A DNA stretch of 64,000 nucleotides from NCBI RefSeq assembly GCF_037893015.1, contig NC_133666.1, positions 623,268,104 to 623,332,103 on the forward strand, read 5' to 3'. Positions 1-12,720 of this stretch are shown piece after piece; position 1 is the first letter of the stretch; each line of letters begins with the position of its first letter. The notes under the pieces are model-generated. The model saw nothing but the letters and a program-made list of their open reading frames with translations, did no database searches and was not told where the DNA came from. The translations under genes were made by a program, and so were the position numbers. This DNA comes from Macrotis lagotis. Lineage: Eukaryota > Chordata > Mammalia > Peramelemorphia > Peramelidae.

Positions 1-580
1 TTTTGTGTCTTCTTGGAAGACTTTCCCTTTCAGATCTCTCTCCACTGTACCACTTTGGTGCCTGTGTTCACATAGCCTTCCCTTAGGGTCTAGTCCTCTA
101 AAATAAGTTAGGAAAGGGGCTCTTGGGTTGAAGGAATAATGTTATTCCCTTTCCCCAAGGCAGGAGACCAAGGCTAAATGTGGTGGAATGGCCACCATTA
201 GGCACACTGTCATGGCTTCTTGATCAAAATATACAAAGTTGGACATCACAACTATAGAGCCCTTAATCTGCTCTTAGAGTCTCTTCGGTCAGTCAACTAA
301 ACCAGTTCACTTTCAATGAACACACTTTCACTGTATATCATAATCAAATAGTAAGCAACACAGCAATCCTGAAAAGCCCTAAGTGCCTCGACACAGAGAC
401 CTTTGAAACACCACCCAATCTATTTCCATAATGGAAGTAAGATTAAAGGCTACGGTTGCATTTAGGAACTCAGGAAAGTAGGGGAATCATAATGAGAGAC
501 AGCTACCTCCTCTTTACATTCTAGAAGCAGATTACATTTTACACTTAAAAACATAAGAGAAATCTTTAAAAAGTGAACAA

Positions 581-731
581 GGAGGCAGATAGGTGGCACA
601 GTGGATAGAACATTAGCCCTGGAGTCAGGAGGACCTGAGCTCAAATCTGGCTTCAGACACCTGACACTAGGTATGTGACCTTGGGCAAGTCACTTAACCC
701 CATTACCTTGCAAAAAATAAAAACAAAAAAA
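581..731 (+). mobile_element. tRNA-derived marsupial SINE
   Basis: Head ggcagataggtggcacagtg, core ttgggcaagtcacttaaccc, A-rich tail. Flanked by an aagtgaaca direct repeat (571-579 and 730-738), the target-site duplication. Confidence 0.9.
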
Positions 732-1540
732 GTGAACATAGTGCTCTTCCAATTTCTGCAGTTTTTGTTTTCTTTGGCTTTCTTCATCTGGAGGTGATGT
801 TATTGTCCATAACAAGTCTCCCAGGGTTGTCCTAGTTGTCTGAACTATAAGAAGAACTGCATTTATCAAAATTTATCAGTTCACAATGTGGTTGTTCATA
901 TGTTCAGTGTTCTCTTGCTTTTGCTCCCTTTGCTTGGCATCAGTTTCTGTAATTCTTTCCAAGCTTCTCTGGACTTCGATTATTCATAATTTCTTATACA
1001 ATAATAGTACTACATAACATTCTTATACCATAACTTGTTCAGCTATTCCCTAAATGATTCCTGCAATTTCCAATTCTTTATGACTACAAAAAAGAGCTAT
1101 TATGAACTTTTCAGAACATGTGGAAGTTTTCACATTTTTTAAAATTTCTTCTGGATATAGGACTAGTATTGTTATTCCTGGTCAAAGGGTATAATCAGTT
1201 TTATTGCTCTTTGGGCATAATTACTTTGGTCCTTCAATTATGTTTTAAAAGCAATAATTCTAATCAGTATTAGACATGAAGTATAACATGAGATTAAAGA
1301 AACAAAGTGGGAAATTGAAAGCAAATTTGTCAACAAAATAGATTATCTTGATATGGGAAATAATATTATTCTGCTGTGGGAAAATACTGAATTTATTTGA
1401 AGCTTGCATGATTTTTGATGACTAATTTTTCCTATTTAATAGAAAAAAGATCACTGATATAAACATTATTCCTTCGAACTTTTTCTCATGAGGTGCTTTA
1501 GAACACAGTTAAGGGAGAGTGAGCACAGTATAGTTCAGAA

Positions 1541-1765
1541 GCAGCTGAGTGGTAAAGTAGACACTTAGAGATGGAGTCAGAAAGTTCTGAATTTACTTTC
1601 TTCCTCAGACACTTACTACCTGTATGACCCTGAGCTAGTCCCTTAACTTCTCAGTCTTAATTTGCTCATCTGTAAAATGGGATTAGCAGCAGGATATACC
1701 ATGTAGAATTATTGCTGAGTATCAAGTGAGAAAAAATTCAGTTCTATAAAAATTAAGAAACACTG
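1541..1765 (+). mobile_element. MIR/CORE-SINE-like element
   Basis: Contains tgaccctgagctagtccctt and ctcatctgtaaaatgggatt, the classic CORE/MIR segments. Its paralogue in the duplication is at about 19425-19720. Confidence 0.75.
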
Positions 1766-2010
1766 CCCTCTGAAGGGAAAGGAAGGTTGTTGCTGTTGTT
1801 TCTCCTTCATTCGGGAAGAACACTATGTTTATAAGCAAGATGATGCCATTTCATGAATTGGATGTAAGTGAGATAGAATTGTGCAAATTCTGGTTTAATG
1901 AGACTCATCAGCCTCACTTTCTTTTACATAGTCATCTGGATTCAGTGGAGCGCTATGGATCAGAACCACTGGATATTGCCCTTGGAAGCAGTAGGAGACG
2001 ATGAAATTTT

Positions 2011-2157
2011 ATTTTTTAGGTTTTTGCAAGGCAATGGGCTTGAGTGGCTTGCCCAAGGCCACACAGCTAGGTCATTATTAAGTGTCTGAGGTCGGATTTG
2101 AACTCAGGTACTCCTGATTCCAGGGCGGGTGCTCTATCCACTGTGCCATCTAGGCAC
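2011..2157 (-). mobile_element. tRNA-derived marsupial SINE
   Basis: Complement orientation: taggtttttgcaaggcaatg at the left, ctctatccactgtgccatct at the right. Absent from the paralogous region near 19.8 kb, so inserted after that duplication. Confidence 0.9.
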
Positions 2158-2204
2158 TCAACCATGAACTTTTTTAGCCAAAGTCTTTAACATGTCTCCC
2201 TTTG

Positions 2205-2725
2205 GCTGAGGCAATAGAAAAGAACAGAAGAATGAAAGAAGGGAGGTAGAAGAGCAGAGAAGGACAGAGAGAGAGAGAGAGAAAGGGTAATAAATTAAGA
2301 AGAAAAGGGGATAGGAAGGGAAGGAAGGATACAGGGTGAGAAAAAGGAGGGTGGAAGAAGGAAGGAAATAATGAAAGAAGGAAGGGAGAGTGAAAAAGGA
2401 TCAAAGAAGAATGGGAGAGAGAATTTAAAAAAGGGAGGAAGGAAGGTAGGAAGGAAAGGAGAAAGGGAAAGTGGGAAAGATGAAGTAAAGATGCAAAAGT
2501 GGGAAAAAGGGAGGGAGGAAGGAGGGAGGAAGGAAGGAAGGGAGGGAGAAAAAGAAGTTAGGAAGGGAGGTGGAAAGAGCAGGAGTGAGAGAGGAAAAGA
2601 AGGAACAAAATAGAAAGGTACAATGAGGAAAGAACTGAGAGAGGGTAGAAGCATAGGGAAGTAAGAAGAAAGGGAAAGAAAAAAGAAAGAGGAGGAAGGA
2701 AGGAAGGAAGGAAAGAACTGTTTCC
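2205..2725. repeat. Purine-rich GGAA/GAAA tract
   Basis: Half a kilobase of almost pure A and G on the plus strand. Long open frames on both strands here (serine/proline/leucine- or lysine/glutamate-rich) are artefacts of composition. Confidence 0.95.
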
Positions 2726-3663
2726 TGTTTATTCTCAATATAGCATATCTGCACATAGCTCTTTGCAAGTTGTCTCCCCCATAAGACTATGAACTCCTTA
2801 AGAGCAGAAACTGTCCTTTGCCACTTAGCACAAACCTGACACAGAGTAGGCAATTCATAAATATTTAATTGTTGATTCATTGCCTCCCCAGGATGCACAA
2901 AGCAGCAGCTCTTCAGGCCTCTCACATTAATATACTCTTTGATGCCTCCTCTGTATAGCCTGACTTTATTCTCAATAGATATGCTCTGTCCTACTTAGGG
3001 TAGGAGGGGAGTCATTTGTGGATGAAGAATATGGGTAAGGAATGGAAGAGGGAGCAGTAGCAACAAGAGAGACCCAAGGCTGAGGCTAGTGGTTGGGAAG
3101 CTTAGAGTGTATGGCCATGGGCCCTGTTCTCCACATACTCAGTCAGATCTCCCTCCTCCTCCTGGAATGAAGCTAGGGATGCCACTCTCCTCAGGAAGGA
3201 TACCCCTATGTCTGACCTTCTACTTAGGGAAGAGATTCCAAAAGTCTAAGAAAGTATGCCTTTTCCTGTGCCAGGACAGAAGATGCAGGTCAGATTCTGC
3301 TGAATTGGCATGATGCACTTTAGGTGTGAAAGAAATGATGCCAATAGATGCCAAGGGCAGAGAACTTATTATAGTAAGCTCAGTGAGGCCTTCTACATAT
3401 TGCCATGGCAGTACCCCAGTGTGTTATATGGAGATGTCATTGTGTGGCTCAAAGGGAGGCAAAGTAGACATTTCTATCTTTGTTTCTCTCACCCTTCTTC
3501 AGGAGATACTTTATTCTCTTCTGAGAGGAGAAGCAGAGAGAGACCTCACTTTGTTCTCTTTCAGAGAAAGGAAAATTATGCTATCTATACCTAAATGTTA
3601 TCTGTTTATTCCCTTAAACATTATTAATCTGGAATTCAGGTTAGAGTCAACTTCTTATCTCTT

Positions 3664-3809
3664 TTTTATTTTTCTAATTTCAGTCAGTGGGTTTAAGTGA
3701 CTTGCCCAAAGTCACACAGCATGGATTTAGTGTCTGAAGCAGGATTTGAACCCAGGTTCTCCTGACTCCAGGGCCAGTGCTCTATCCACTGAGCCATCTA
3801 GCTGTCCCT
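3664..3809 (-). mobile_element. tRNA-derived marsupial SINE, older copy
   Basis: Contains gacttgcccaaagtcacaca and ctctatccactgagccatct, with a deletion and a diverged tail. Confidence 0.85.
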
Positions 3810-4199
3810 GATTATTATTTAAATTTGGGGCAGGGGAAAGAGAAGCCTAATAACTGAGACTTGACCCCTTTAGTCCAAATTTCAGTTCCACAATGAATAC
3901 ACATAGTAATTATCAAAGAAAATTCTTTTACCCAAAGCAGTTTCAAATTAGAAACACAAAAAAATTATTCATATGGGAATATATATCAGACAGATATAGA
4001 ATGAAGAAACTTTCCCTTTGACAGCTAAATAAGTCAGTCAAGAGAGAGTCCTGAATGTCATTCAAAGGTAAGTTTCACAAAGTTCTTAGTGTGGGAAAAT
4101 GTGGATATGGACATGAGAGAGACTGCCAGTTCCTCTCAGATCTTCTCAGTCTTTTCCTTTAGGAGCTGCATTCTTGGTATAAATCCTACACTATCATAA

Positions 4200-4970
4200 T
4201 ATATTATAGTAGTGATAAGCTGCTGTAATCACTTTACTAATTTTTTATTTCAAATTTTTACATCCATATTCATTAGGAAAATTTATCTATAATTTTCATT
4301 CTCTGTTTTGACTCTTCCTGATTTAGGTATCAGCATCATATTGGTGTCATACAAGGAATTTGGCAGTATTCTTTCTCTACTTATTTTCCAGGTAGTTTCT
4401 ATAGAATTGGAAGCAATTGCTCCTTGAATATTTGGTGGCATTCACTTGTGAATCCTTCTGGTCCTGTAGATTTTTTCCTAGGGAGTCCGTGAATGGCCTG
4501 TTCAATTTCTTTTTCTGAGATGGGATTATTTAAAGCATTTAATTTCCTTTCCTTTTGAAATAGGCAGTTTATATCTTTGTAAATATTCATCCATTTCACT
4601 TAGATTATCAAATTTATTGTCATATAGTTGGAAAAATAGCTCTGAATTATTTCTTTAGTTTCCTGCTCTTTGGTGATGAGTCACCATTTTCATTTTTGAT
4701 ACTAATGATTTTTGTTTAATTTTTTAAATCAGTTTAACAAAAGGTTTATCTATTTTTATTGTTTTTTCATAAAATCAACTTAGTTTTATTTATTAGTTCA
4801 ATAGTTTTCTTTCAAGTTTTTAAATTCCTCCTTTGATTTTTCAGAATTTCCAATTTGGTATTTAATTGGGAATTTTTAATTTGTTCATTTTCTGATGTTG
4901 TTTTCAATGAATTTCACCAAGATCAAGAACATCATCTTTTTCTGGGACAGCAATAACTGGTAGTGTTGTA
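4200..4970 (-). mobile_element. L1 ORF2 fragment
   Basis: The minus-strand frame at 4599-4399 reads [20 protein letters not shown] then FTSE, the conserved start of the L1 reverse transcriptase domain. Flanking sequence is degenerate ORF2. Confidence 0.85.
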
Positions 4971-5356
4971 CGAAAAGACCAAGCTATGAAATTTGGAAGT
5001 GGAGATTATTTACCCAAGGTTTGCTAGGGGTAAAAGCCCAAAATTGACAACCCCAAGAATAGAATCAGCAAGGTTTTTATACTATTTTGAACGGCAAGGG
5101 TATCGTGAGTAAGTAGGGTACAGAAGCAGAAATAGCAGTTAGATATATTTCCTTTTCAGACTATTTCACACATGTGACATAGTATAGATAAGAGGCCAAC
5201 AAAAGACAGAAGGAGGTCAGGGACTAACATGCTTCCTGGGGAACAGGACAGTCATGTACCAGAGAGAGGGTCAGGGTCTGCCTGTGGTACAGGACAGTCA
5301 CTTACCAGTGAGACTTAGGTTGTATGGAGTTAACTATCTCATAGCTCCAGTTTCAT

Positions 5357-5396
5357 GGGGCAGGGGGCGGGGGAGGGGTGGGGGTGGGGGGAGGGA
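5357..5396 (+). repeat. G-run cluster, possible G-quadruplex
   Basis: At least five runs of four or more G separated by one to three bases (pattern ggggg-c-ggggg-a-gggg). Confidence 0.6.
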
Positions 5397-6004
5397 GGCA
5401 GTTTTAGGAGGGAGCAGGAATATTGCAGAAACAGCAAAAGCATTAGGTTAACAAGAACATTAGGTGAGTCCCAGATAAAATTTATGGTACATCTCGTGAC
5501 TCTCAGGGTCAGCTGTTTTAGCCCTGTTAGGATTTCCCCAGACTTAGGAGTGTTACCCAAACTGAGAAGCTTCTTGGGGCCCAGAATGTCAAGGACCCCC
5601 TTCACACAGAGGTTACACAAGTATTAATATGGTACTTCAGTAGGAAGTTTTTCTTGATGTCAGTCCTAAATATTATTAAAATAATGTACACTATTGATCC
5701 CAGCTACTGAAGAAATTGAATCCTTTATCATAATGACAAACCTTCAAGTAGTTGAACATTGCTATCAAATATTACTATCTCCTTCTAACACTCCCTTCAG
5801 GTACCATCCAGTGGACCCAATTTGCAAAGACATCTTAAGAATAAGGCTTCCCCAAAAGGAAGCAAGGGAAAGCAAAAACTTGAATTCCATAATAGAGTAA
5901 ATAATACAGCCAATTTTTTTAAATCCAGACAACAAAGCAAGAGGATCCATGAATCACTTTAGGAAAGGGAAGAAAAACAAGGTTTCCAAATCCTTTTTAA
6001 AAAA

Positions 6005-6168
6005 ATTTTTTTCAGGTTTTTTTTTGTTTGTTTGTGCAAGACAATGGGGTTAAGTGGCTTGCCCAAGGCCACACAGCTAGGTAATTATTAAATGTCTGAG
6101 GCCAGATTTGAACTCAGGTACTCCTGACTCCAGGGTCAGTGCTTTATCCACTGTGCCACCTAGCCCCC
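6005..6168 (-). mobile_element. tRNA-derived marsupial SINE with target-site duplication
   Basis: Complement orientation with an extended T tract. The direct repeat ggtttccaaatc flanks it (5981 and 6170). Confidence 0.9.
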
Positions 6169-7090
6169 CGGTTTCCAAATCTAAACCATATATTGGCCAA
6201 ATGGCACCATTAATTTTTGAAATAGCTACCTGTTGCTTTTACAATACCTTAATTTCCCATTTTATGTCTTTGTCTGGCCTAGCAAGACATGCCCAGCAGG
6301 AAAGAAGAAGAAAAAAAGAAAAATCACCAGCAAAACTAACCCATACATTAACCTGAATCTCTCTGTAAATGCAAAATTCTGCACCATGAATCAGCAGAGA
6401 ACAGAAAGAAGACTATTATTGTGTCTTTTTTTTAGACCAATTTTCTTCAATAACATTACACTAAGTCCAAGGTTTTATGGTGGCATTTATTGTGTCAATT
6501 TATATCTATAATTGTTGTATATATTGTTTTTTCTAGTTTTTAATTCACTTTGCATCATTCTATGTCTTCTATAACTTCTCTATATTTTTCATATCAATGA
6601 TTTCTAGTCTTATTCCTTTAGGTTCATATGTTGCAATTTTTTTAACCATTCCATAATCAATTATCATCTATTTTGTTTCCTTTTCTTTCCTCTTCCAGAA
6701 TGCTTCTATAAATATCTGGATATTATGTGCTTTCTTTTCTATCTTGACCCTTCTTATTGCATTTGCTCACAGTGCAATTTCTAGATTAAACGCAAAGATA
6801 TGTTAGTCATTTTCACAGCAAGATTTTTTCAGAATACTTGGATTCATTTGCAGATCTCTCAGCAGTATGCCTGTCTTTCCCCAGCTGCTGTAATAGTAAA
6901 TATTCCTAAGTTTTGTCATCTTTGATAATTCGCTGGAACAAATTTTATTTAGAGAAAATTTACGTGGTAGTTAATCAAATTTCACTCCTCTACTCATTTT
7001 CTTTAACCACTTACCCATTAGACAATGCCTCATACAGTTTCTATATATTTTGGATATAATGATCTTTTTTTTTTTTTAAAAAAAGAGACA

Positions 7091-7246
7091 GGGGCGGCTA
7101 GGTGGTGCAGTGGATAAAGTACCAGCCCTGGAGTCGGTCCAGTCTCAGACACTAAATAATTACCTAGCCTTGTGGTCTTAGGCAAGCCACTTAACTCCAT
7201 TTGCCTTGCAAAAAAAAAAAAAAAAAAAAACCCTAAAAAAAAAAAA
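7091..7246 (+). mobile_element. tRNA-derived marsupial SINE
   Basis: ggggcggctaggtggtgcag head and a long poly-A tail. Flanked by aaaaagaga repeats. Confidence 0.9.
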
Positions 7247-8452
7247 GAGAGAGACATCTGATGCAAAATTTTCCCCAGTTGTCCACTTCCTTTCTAATCC
7301 TGGTGATATTCATTTTATTCTCACAAATCTTTTCATATTCATGTAACAGTCACTATCTTTATCTCTGCAGATCAGTGTAATCCACCATTCTCTCTCTCCA
7401 TCTCTGTCCTCTGGATGTCTTTCCTCCCCTCTCTCATCTGTAGCTGTGAACGATACATAGTCCTCATTTTTAATTATATAATCTTTGATATTTAAGTCAA
7501 ATATCTATTTCAAGTTTCTTAGAGCTTAAGGTGTAAGTCAATCTTTTTTTGCTAAATTTCTAAGTTGAATTCCTGTCTTCCTGATTCTAAATCCAGTACT
7601 TTATCTCTCCAATGCAACCTCACCCCCTCTCATAATTTGCTTTTATATAGAATTTTAAGTTTTGCAATGTCCCTGATGACTCCAAAGTTCATGAGACTCT
7701 GTAAAAGCATAGTTTGCAACATTGTGGTCTGAGAATGATCATTTTTCTTGCTTTATCTTCCTCAGACCCAGCTCAGTCCTCACAGCTTTCAAGATGCCTC
7801 CCTGCTCCATGGATTAAAAGAAATGCCCTTCTCCCGAATTCTCATCTCACTGCATGACTTCTCCCAGGTGTTTTTAACACACTCAGTGTGCTACAGGGTT
7901 TTACCTGGACTGTCTACCCATCCATCCTACCTAGCTAGCTGGCTACCTATCTCTCCCATAGCTTAGAAGAAAACCTTTTGTATTTTGGAAATATTTTATT
8001 TGTTTTCCCACTACATTCAATGGTAGCTTCTACCAATCACTTCCTGCAAGGTTTTGAGTTTTACAATTGTTCTCCCTCCCCCAACAGGTCTCTGATGTAG
8101 ATGGTCCATTTGCATCCATGATGAGCACAGATCGAAATTGAATGTTAGGAAAGAGACTCAGATCCAAAAGTAACAGAGAAAACAGTAGAGAAAGCGAAAA
8201 ACTCACATACAGAATGCACCAGAGAATGTTTAAAAGTTGTGGATCAGAAGCTTTGGCCCTGGGCCAGACTCCGCGGTTCCCTCTCTGCTCCAGACAGCCC
8301 AGGACAAGCCTTTTGTACAGAAATCCCTTCCTACACGTGAGTCTTCCTGGAGCTGAAAGCTCTGAAGGGGCCAATCATCTCCCCATAGAGGATCCCCCCG
8401 ACTCTATGTGCCATGTGACTGGGTCTCTATAGAGGCCACTTTCTCAAAGACT

Positions 8453-8665
8453 ATAAAGAGGCACCAGCCAGAGGGAACTTGTGTTCCAGGAGCATGGCCC
8501 GTGGCAGCAGAGACGCAATGCCAGTCCCTGCTTGTGCTAATGCTGCTTCTCATGTCTGCTCTGCTCTTTCCAGCCTCACTTTCAGCTCTTCTACCTCAGG
8601 GCTGGTCACCCTCCAGCCCCCTATGAAGTCACCTTTCTCTCCAGGCTCCTCTGAGCCGGCCCCCT
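8453..8665 (+). other. TATA-like element and short leader-like reading frame, unidentified
   Basis: A ctataaag motif at 8451-8458 is followed about 37 bp later by ATG at 8494. The ATG frame runs to a TGA near 8667 without a clear domain. A neighbouring frame encodes SLLVLMLLLMSALLFPASLS, strongly signal-peptide-like, but without an in-frame ATG close by. This may be a decayed first exon. I do not recognise the gene. Confidence 0.2.
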
Positions 8666-9075
8666 GAATCACCCTCCCCCATGAGCCTCCCCCCCAGTTC
8701 ACAGCCACTTCCTTGTCTTTCTATATATTTCAGTTTCACTTTAGGCAGGACCTGGAATCTATGTTCCTCCCTGGGTGACCTTCCATGAAAGACACAGGAA
8801 AATCGGAGCCACAAATGCCTTCTGTGACCTTCAGTAAGTCTCCTTCTGTCTTTTGACTTTTTCTGTGGAAAATGTGTAGATTGGGTGAATGTGGATTAGG
8901 ATGTAGTGGAAGGGTGGGGAGAAATGTTGCTTTGGGAATCTCCACAATACTGTGATTTCCCACTCTCTTACACCCCCCTCCCCCCAACACTCTATCAGAG
9001 TAAAAGGACCAGAGAACTTGAAGACTTGAGGCAGGAATTCCTGGGAACTCTGTGGGGTCTGCCTGGGAGTGGAAG

Positions 9076-9105
9076 TGTGTGTGTTTGTGTGTGTGTGTGT
9101 GTGTA
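9076..9105. repeat. (GT)n microsatellite
   Basis: Short gt run in the first tandem unit, shortened to gtgtgt in the second. Confidence 0.9.
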
Positions 9106-9666
9106 AATCTGAGGGAGGCGTGCCAGTGAGTGGAGCAGGTGACAAAGTGGAGTTAGAATCAAGTAGATCTGGGCTCCTATGCCACTGGTGACACTGACTC
9201 TGGGTTTACAGAAAAGTCCCTTAAACTCTTTGATATTCAGTTTCCTCTTCTTTCAAATGAGGATAGTAAAACCTGTACTTAGAAAGTTCCTACTAACAAG
9301 CATTCTAATGAGATTTTTTAGAAATGTTGTCTATAAAATCTTTTGCAGTTTTAAAATTGTGATACATAAAGCTTATCATCATTATTATTATTAGAGAGAA
9401 ATGACCAGCTATTAAACTCTTGTTTTGGGGGGACCCAGGGCCACAGCACATTAGATTCCTCCAAATGGATACAAAATTGAAAGTTAAAAACACTTCAGAA
9501 ATAAGATGATTAAAATGACTCAGGAGATGAGAGACTAATATAATAATGCAACAGTGCCCCCTGGAGTTATGAGGTGCAGTTCAGTCCCTGAAAATGTGTT
9601 CAGAAAAAGGAAGGAAAGATGAGACTGTGGAAGGAGTCTGAGAGGGGAAAGAATGAATTAGGATTA

Positions 9667-9830
9667 GGGGCGGCTAGGTGGCATAGTGGATAAAGCACGG
9701 GCCACGGGCCCTGGAGTCAGGAGTACCTGGGTTCAAATCTGGTCTTAGACACTTAATAATTACCTAGCTGTGTGGCCTTGGGCAAGCCACTTAACCCCTT
9801 TTGCCTTGCAAAAACCTAAAAAAAAAAAAA
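9667..9830 (+). mobile_element. tRNA-derived marsupial SINE
   Basis: Complete copy with a small internal duplication (gggccacgggccctgg). Flanked by gaatgaatta direct repeats (9650 and 9831). Present in only one tandem unit. Confidence 0.92.
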
Positions 9831-10438
9831 GAATGAATTAAGATTAGGGAATAATCAGGGCCTGTAGCAAATTAACAGTTGCCAGACCAGTCATTGTGAA
9901 AGCTGAACTCCTGTTGACAAATTGGGGCAATCACACAGAGACTGGAGGCAGGCCACTAACAATGGGACCCTTTCTTGGGCTTCCATCTCCCCTCTTCTGG
10001 GGTGGGGTAGTTTTCACCTTTGAGCTCAATTCTCTCTTCTGGTTTCTAATTCCACCCATGATCAAATATTGCTAGAGGGCGCAGCAGGGACCTGAAGAGA
10101 CTAACCTGAGGGGAGGGGCTTCTCCTGTACTGGGGCACAAGATCTACCGTATGATAACTCTGGGAAGAATTCACTCTTTTCACCTAAGAAGGAGAGAATA
10201 AAGTATCCAATCACCCCATATAGGACACATTCACCCTCCCATACACACATACAAAAGAGGCTGTCACTAAGGGACCCCCTCCTAAAAAAGAAGAGATTAT
10301 GTTATACCCATTTGAAGGTATCTGAATTTTATTGTAAACCTTAAAAGGGAATACAGACGATTTTCCTTCAGTTGGCCATCACCCCAACTTTAACTCAAGC
10401 AGAGAGACCTCAATATAGAGCTCTACTTACTTCTCTGA

Positions 10439-11941
10439 CCTCTGTGGGGTCTGCCTGGGAGTGGAAGTGTGTGTAAATTTGAGGGAGGAATGCCGGTCAT
10501 AGAGGAGAGTTAGAATCAAGTAAATCTGGGCTCCTACTGATGACACAAACTGTATGGAAAAGTCCCTTAAACTCTTTGATACTGTTTCCTCTTCTTTCAT
10601 CTGGGGATAGTAAAACCTGTACTTAGAAGTTCCTACTTCTAAGAATCCTAATGAGATTTGATAGAAATGATGTCTGTAAAATGCTTTGCAGTTTTTAAAT
10701 TGTGATACAAAAAGTTTATCACCATTATTATTAGAGAGAAATGACCAGCTATTAAACTCTTCTCTTTGGGAGTCCCAAGGCCACGCAATATTAGATTCCT
10801 CCAAATGGCTACAAAATAGGAATGCTGACTAGGTTTCAGAATGACCAAAGGCTTCTGGACTAAAACTAGACTATAGGAATTTGAAAGTTAAAAGCTCTTT
10901 AGAACTAGAGGAATTAAGTTGACTCAGGGGATGAGAAATTGAAATAATGATGCAATATTGCCACCCAGAGATATAAAGGTGCAGTCCATTCCCTGAAAAT
11001 GTGTTTAGAAAAAGGAAGGAAAGATAATGAGACTGTAGAAGGAGAATGTGAGGGGAAGGAATAGGGAATAAACAGCGTCAGTAGCAAATTAACAGTTGCC
11101 AGACCAGTCAGTGTGAAAGCTGAACTCCTATTGACAAATGGGATAATCACACAAACACTGGAATCAGGGCATAAGCAATGGAATCCTTTCTTGGGCTTCC
11201 ATCTCCCCTCTTCTGGGGTGGGGTAGTTTTCAGCTTTGAGCTTAATTCTCTTCTGGTTTCTAACCCCGCCCATGATCCATAGGGTGAGGCCAGAATATGA
11301 AGAGCCTAGCCTGAAGGGGAAAGGGTTCCTTCTGTGCCTGGGCACAAGATCTGCCCCATGATAGCTCTAGGAAAAAGAGTTCACTCTTTTTTACCTAAGA
11401 AGGAGAGAATAAAGGATCCAGCTACCCCATATAAGACACATTCCCCCCTCAGAGGAATACAGTCCCCTACTATACACATATACAAAAGAGGTTGCCACTA
11501 AGGGACCCCCTCCTAAAAGGAAGATTATTATATTAATTATAATATATTAATCATATTATATTATATCATATCATGTCATAGCATACCATTATATTACATT
11601 ACATTATATTCTATTACATTACATTTCATATCATATATCATATTATACCATATTAATTACATCATATCATATATTTATTATATAATATCATATTAATTAT
11701 ATTGTATTATGTTGCATTATATTATATTATTTATATTATTAACTTTTTAATATTATTTGTATTATGTTATTTATATTCATACATATATAATATATATTTA
11801 CCCATTTACCTATCTGAACCTTATTGTAAACCTTAAAAAGGAATTCAGATATCTTTCCTTCAGAGGAAACCTTGGACATCACCCCAACTCTAACACAAGC
11901 AGAAAGACCACAGTATACAGCTCTCTCCTTTCCTCTCTGAC
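10439..11941. repeat. Tandem duplication, second unit
   Basis: Direct copy of the preceding 1.4 kb. It lacks the SINE of unit one and instead carries an expanded A/T-only tract (about 11525-11800) before the ttattgtaaaccttaaaa block at 11820. No gene is visible. Confidence 0.85.
11525..11800. repeat. A/T-rich low-complexity tract (ATTAT/TATCA type)
   Basis: Nearly pure A and T with imperfect pentamer and hexamer repeats (attat, atcat, tacat). Likely a degenerate microsatellite that grew inside the second tandem unit. Confidence 0.85.
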
Positions 11942-12720
11942 CCACCCCCATAAGGTCTTATCCTTTCACATTCTATTTCTGAACCCTGAGGAACTGAGCA
12001 TAGTGGAACTAAAGGCAGCTGTATCAATACACTGTGCCCAAAAGGTATCCCTATTACTTTCCCCAAATGTCTTCTCCCTAGACTCATAATCATTAATGCT
12101 ACTGAAATTGGTTTAGAGATGTTTTCTTTAGGTCTCAAACATACCTCTCCTTTATCCCTGGCTCAGTGCTCCTTATCAAATTCTCACAGAATTTCTCCCT
12201 CTATCCTTTGCTCTTTGACTGGATCCCTGTTCAGACATCATTCTCCAGAGGATGTAGCTGATCTTGGTCCAGACCCAAGTCACAATTATTTGCATGTAAG
12301 AGAGAGTCCCCTCTATCCATCCCTTTCTCAATACCTTCTTTTGTCTCCAAGAAAAGTTATTCCAGGTCATTACTGGCATCTACTTGACCCCAGAATTCTA
12401 AGCAATAGATGTGCCCTATTAATTGATACCCACAAATATTGACTTCTTGTGTTCTTTTCACAAGACACAATCCTTCCCATGTCCCTCTTATACTCACTGA
12501 TTCCCTGTGACTATCACTTACTCCACAATGTCCTTACAATAGTCATTAATTTTCCACCCTCTTCCCTATCCTAAACACTAAGCCTCCATTTCCCTGTTAT
12601 AGGCATTGACCTACCTATGTTCCCATCACATTAAATGACACTCCTTCTCCCATCACAAATAGCAACTCTGTATATTCCCATTACATATCTCTTTTTTTCC
12701 TCTCCCTTCTGTTTTCTCCA

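Larger units (their letters stand above)
1..3620. repeat. Left copy of an old segmental duplication (paralogous to about 16240-20640)
   Basis: Blocks are collinear with the 16.2-20.6 kb region. Examples are cttcttggaaga at 10 against 16241, the tattat/gactaat block at 1340-1500 against 19230-19390, the purine-rich GGAA tracts, and gacagaagatgcaggtcaga near 3280 against 20550. Divergence is high and the two copies carry different SINE insertions. Apart from repeats, I see no gene in this stretch. The counterpart of the 20592 exon (about 3322) has a shorter open frame. Confidence 0.7.
3810..8050. other. Intergenic, repeat-bearing, no gene seen
   Basis: Holds the L1 fragment at 4.2-4.97 kb, a G-run cluster, two SINEs and AT-rich sequence at 6.5-7.7 kb. 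Frames are short and without recognisable domains. Confidence 0.6.
9048..10438. repeat. Tandem duplication, first unit
   Basis: Starts ctctgtggggtctgcctggg and contains CORE-SINE-like sequence, a block with gccagaccagtcattgtgaa near 9880 and a block with ttattgtaaaccttaaaa near 10330. Each is matched in order in the second unit. A SINE at 9667-9830 is present only in this unit and so inserted after the duplication. No gene is visible. Confidence 0.85.

Noticed and set aside
2205..2925. Long overlapping frames on both strands (up to 166 codons)
   Set aside because: They lie in a purine/pyrimidine-biased repeat. The translations are low complexity (Ser/Pro/Leu/Phe or Lys/Glu/Arg).
3089..3313. 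Frames shared in form by 3089-3313 and 20267-20581 (ending CRSDSxELA)
   Set aside because: The similarity follows from the segmental duplication at DNA level. The frames lack a domain and there is no sign of selection.
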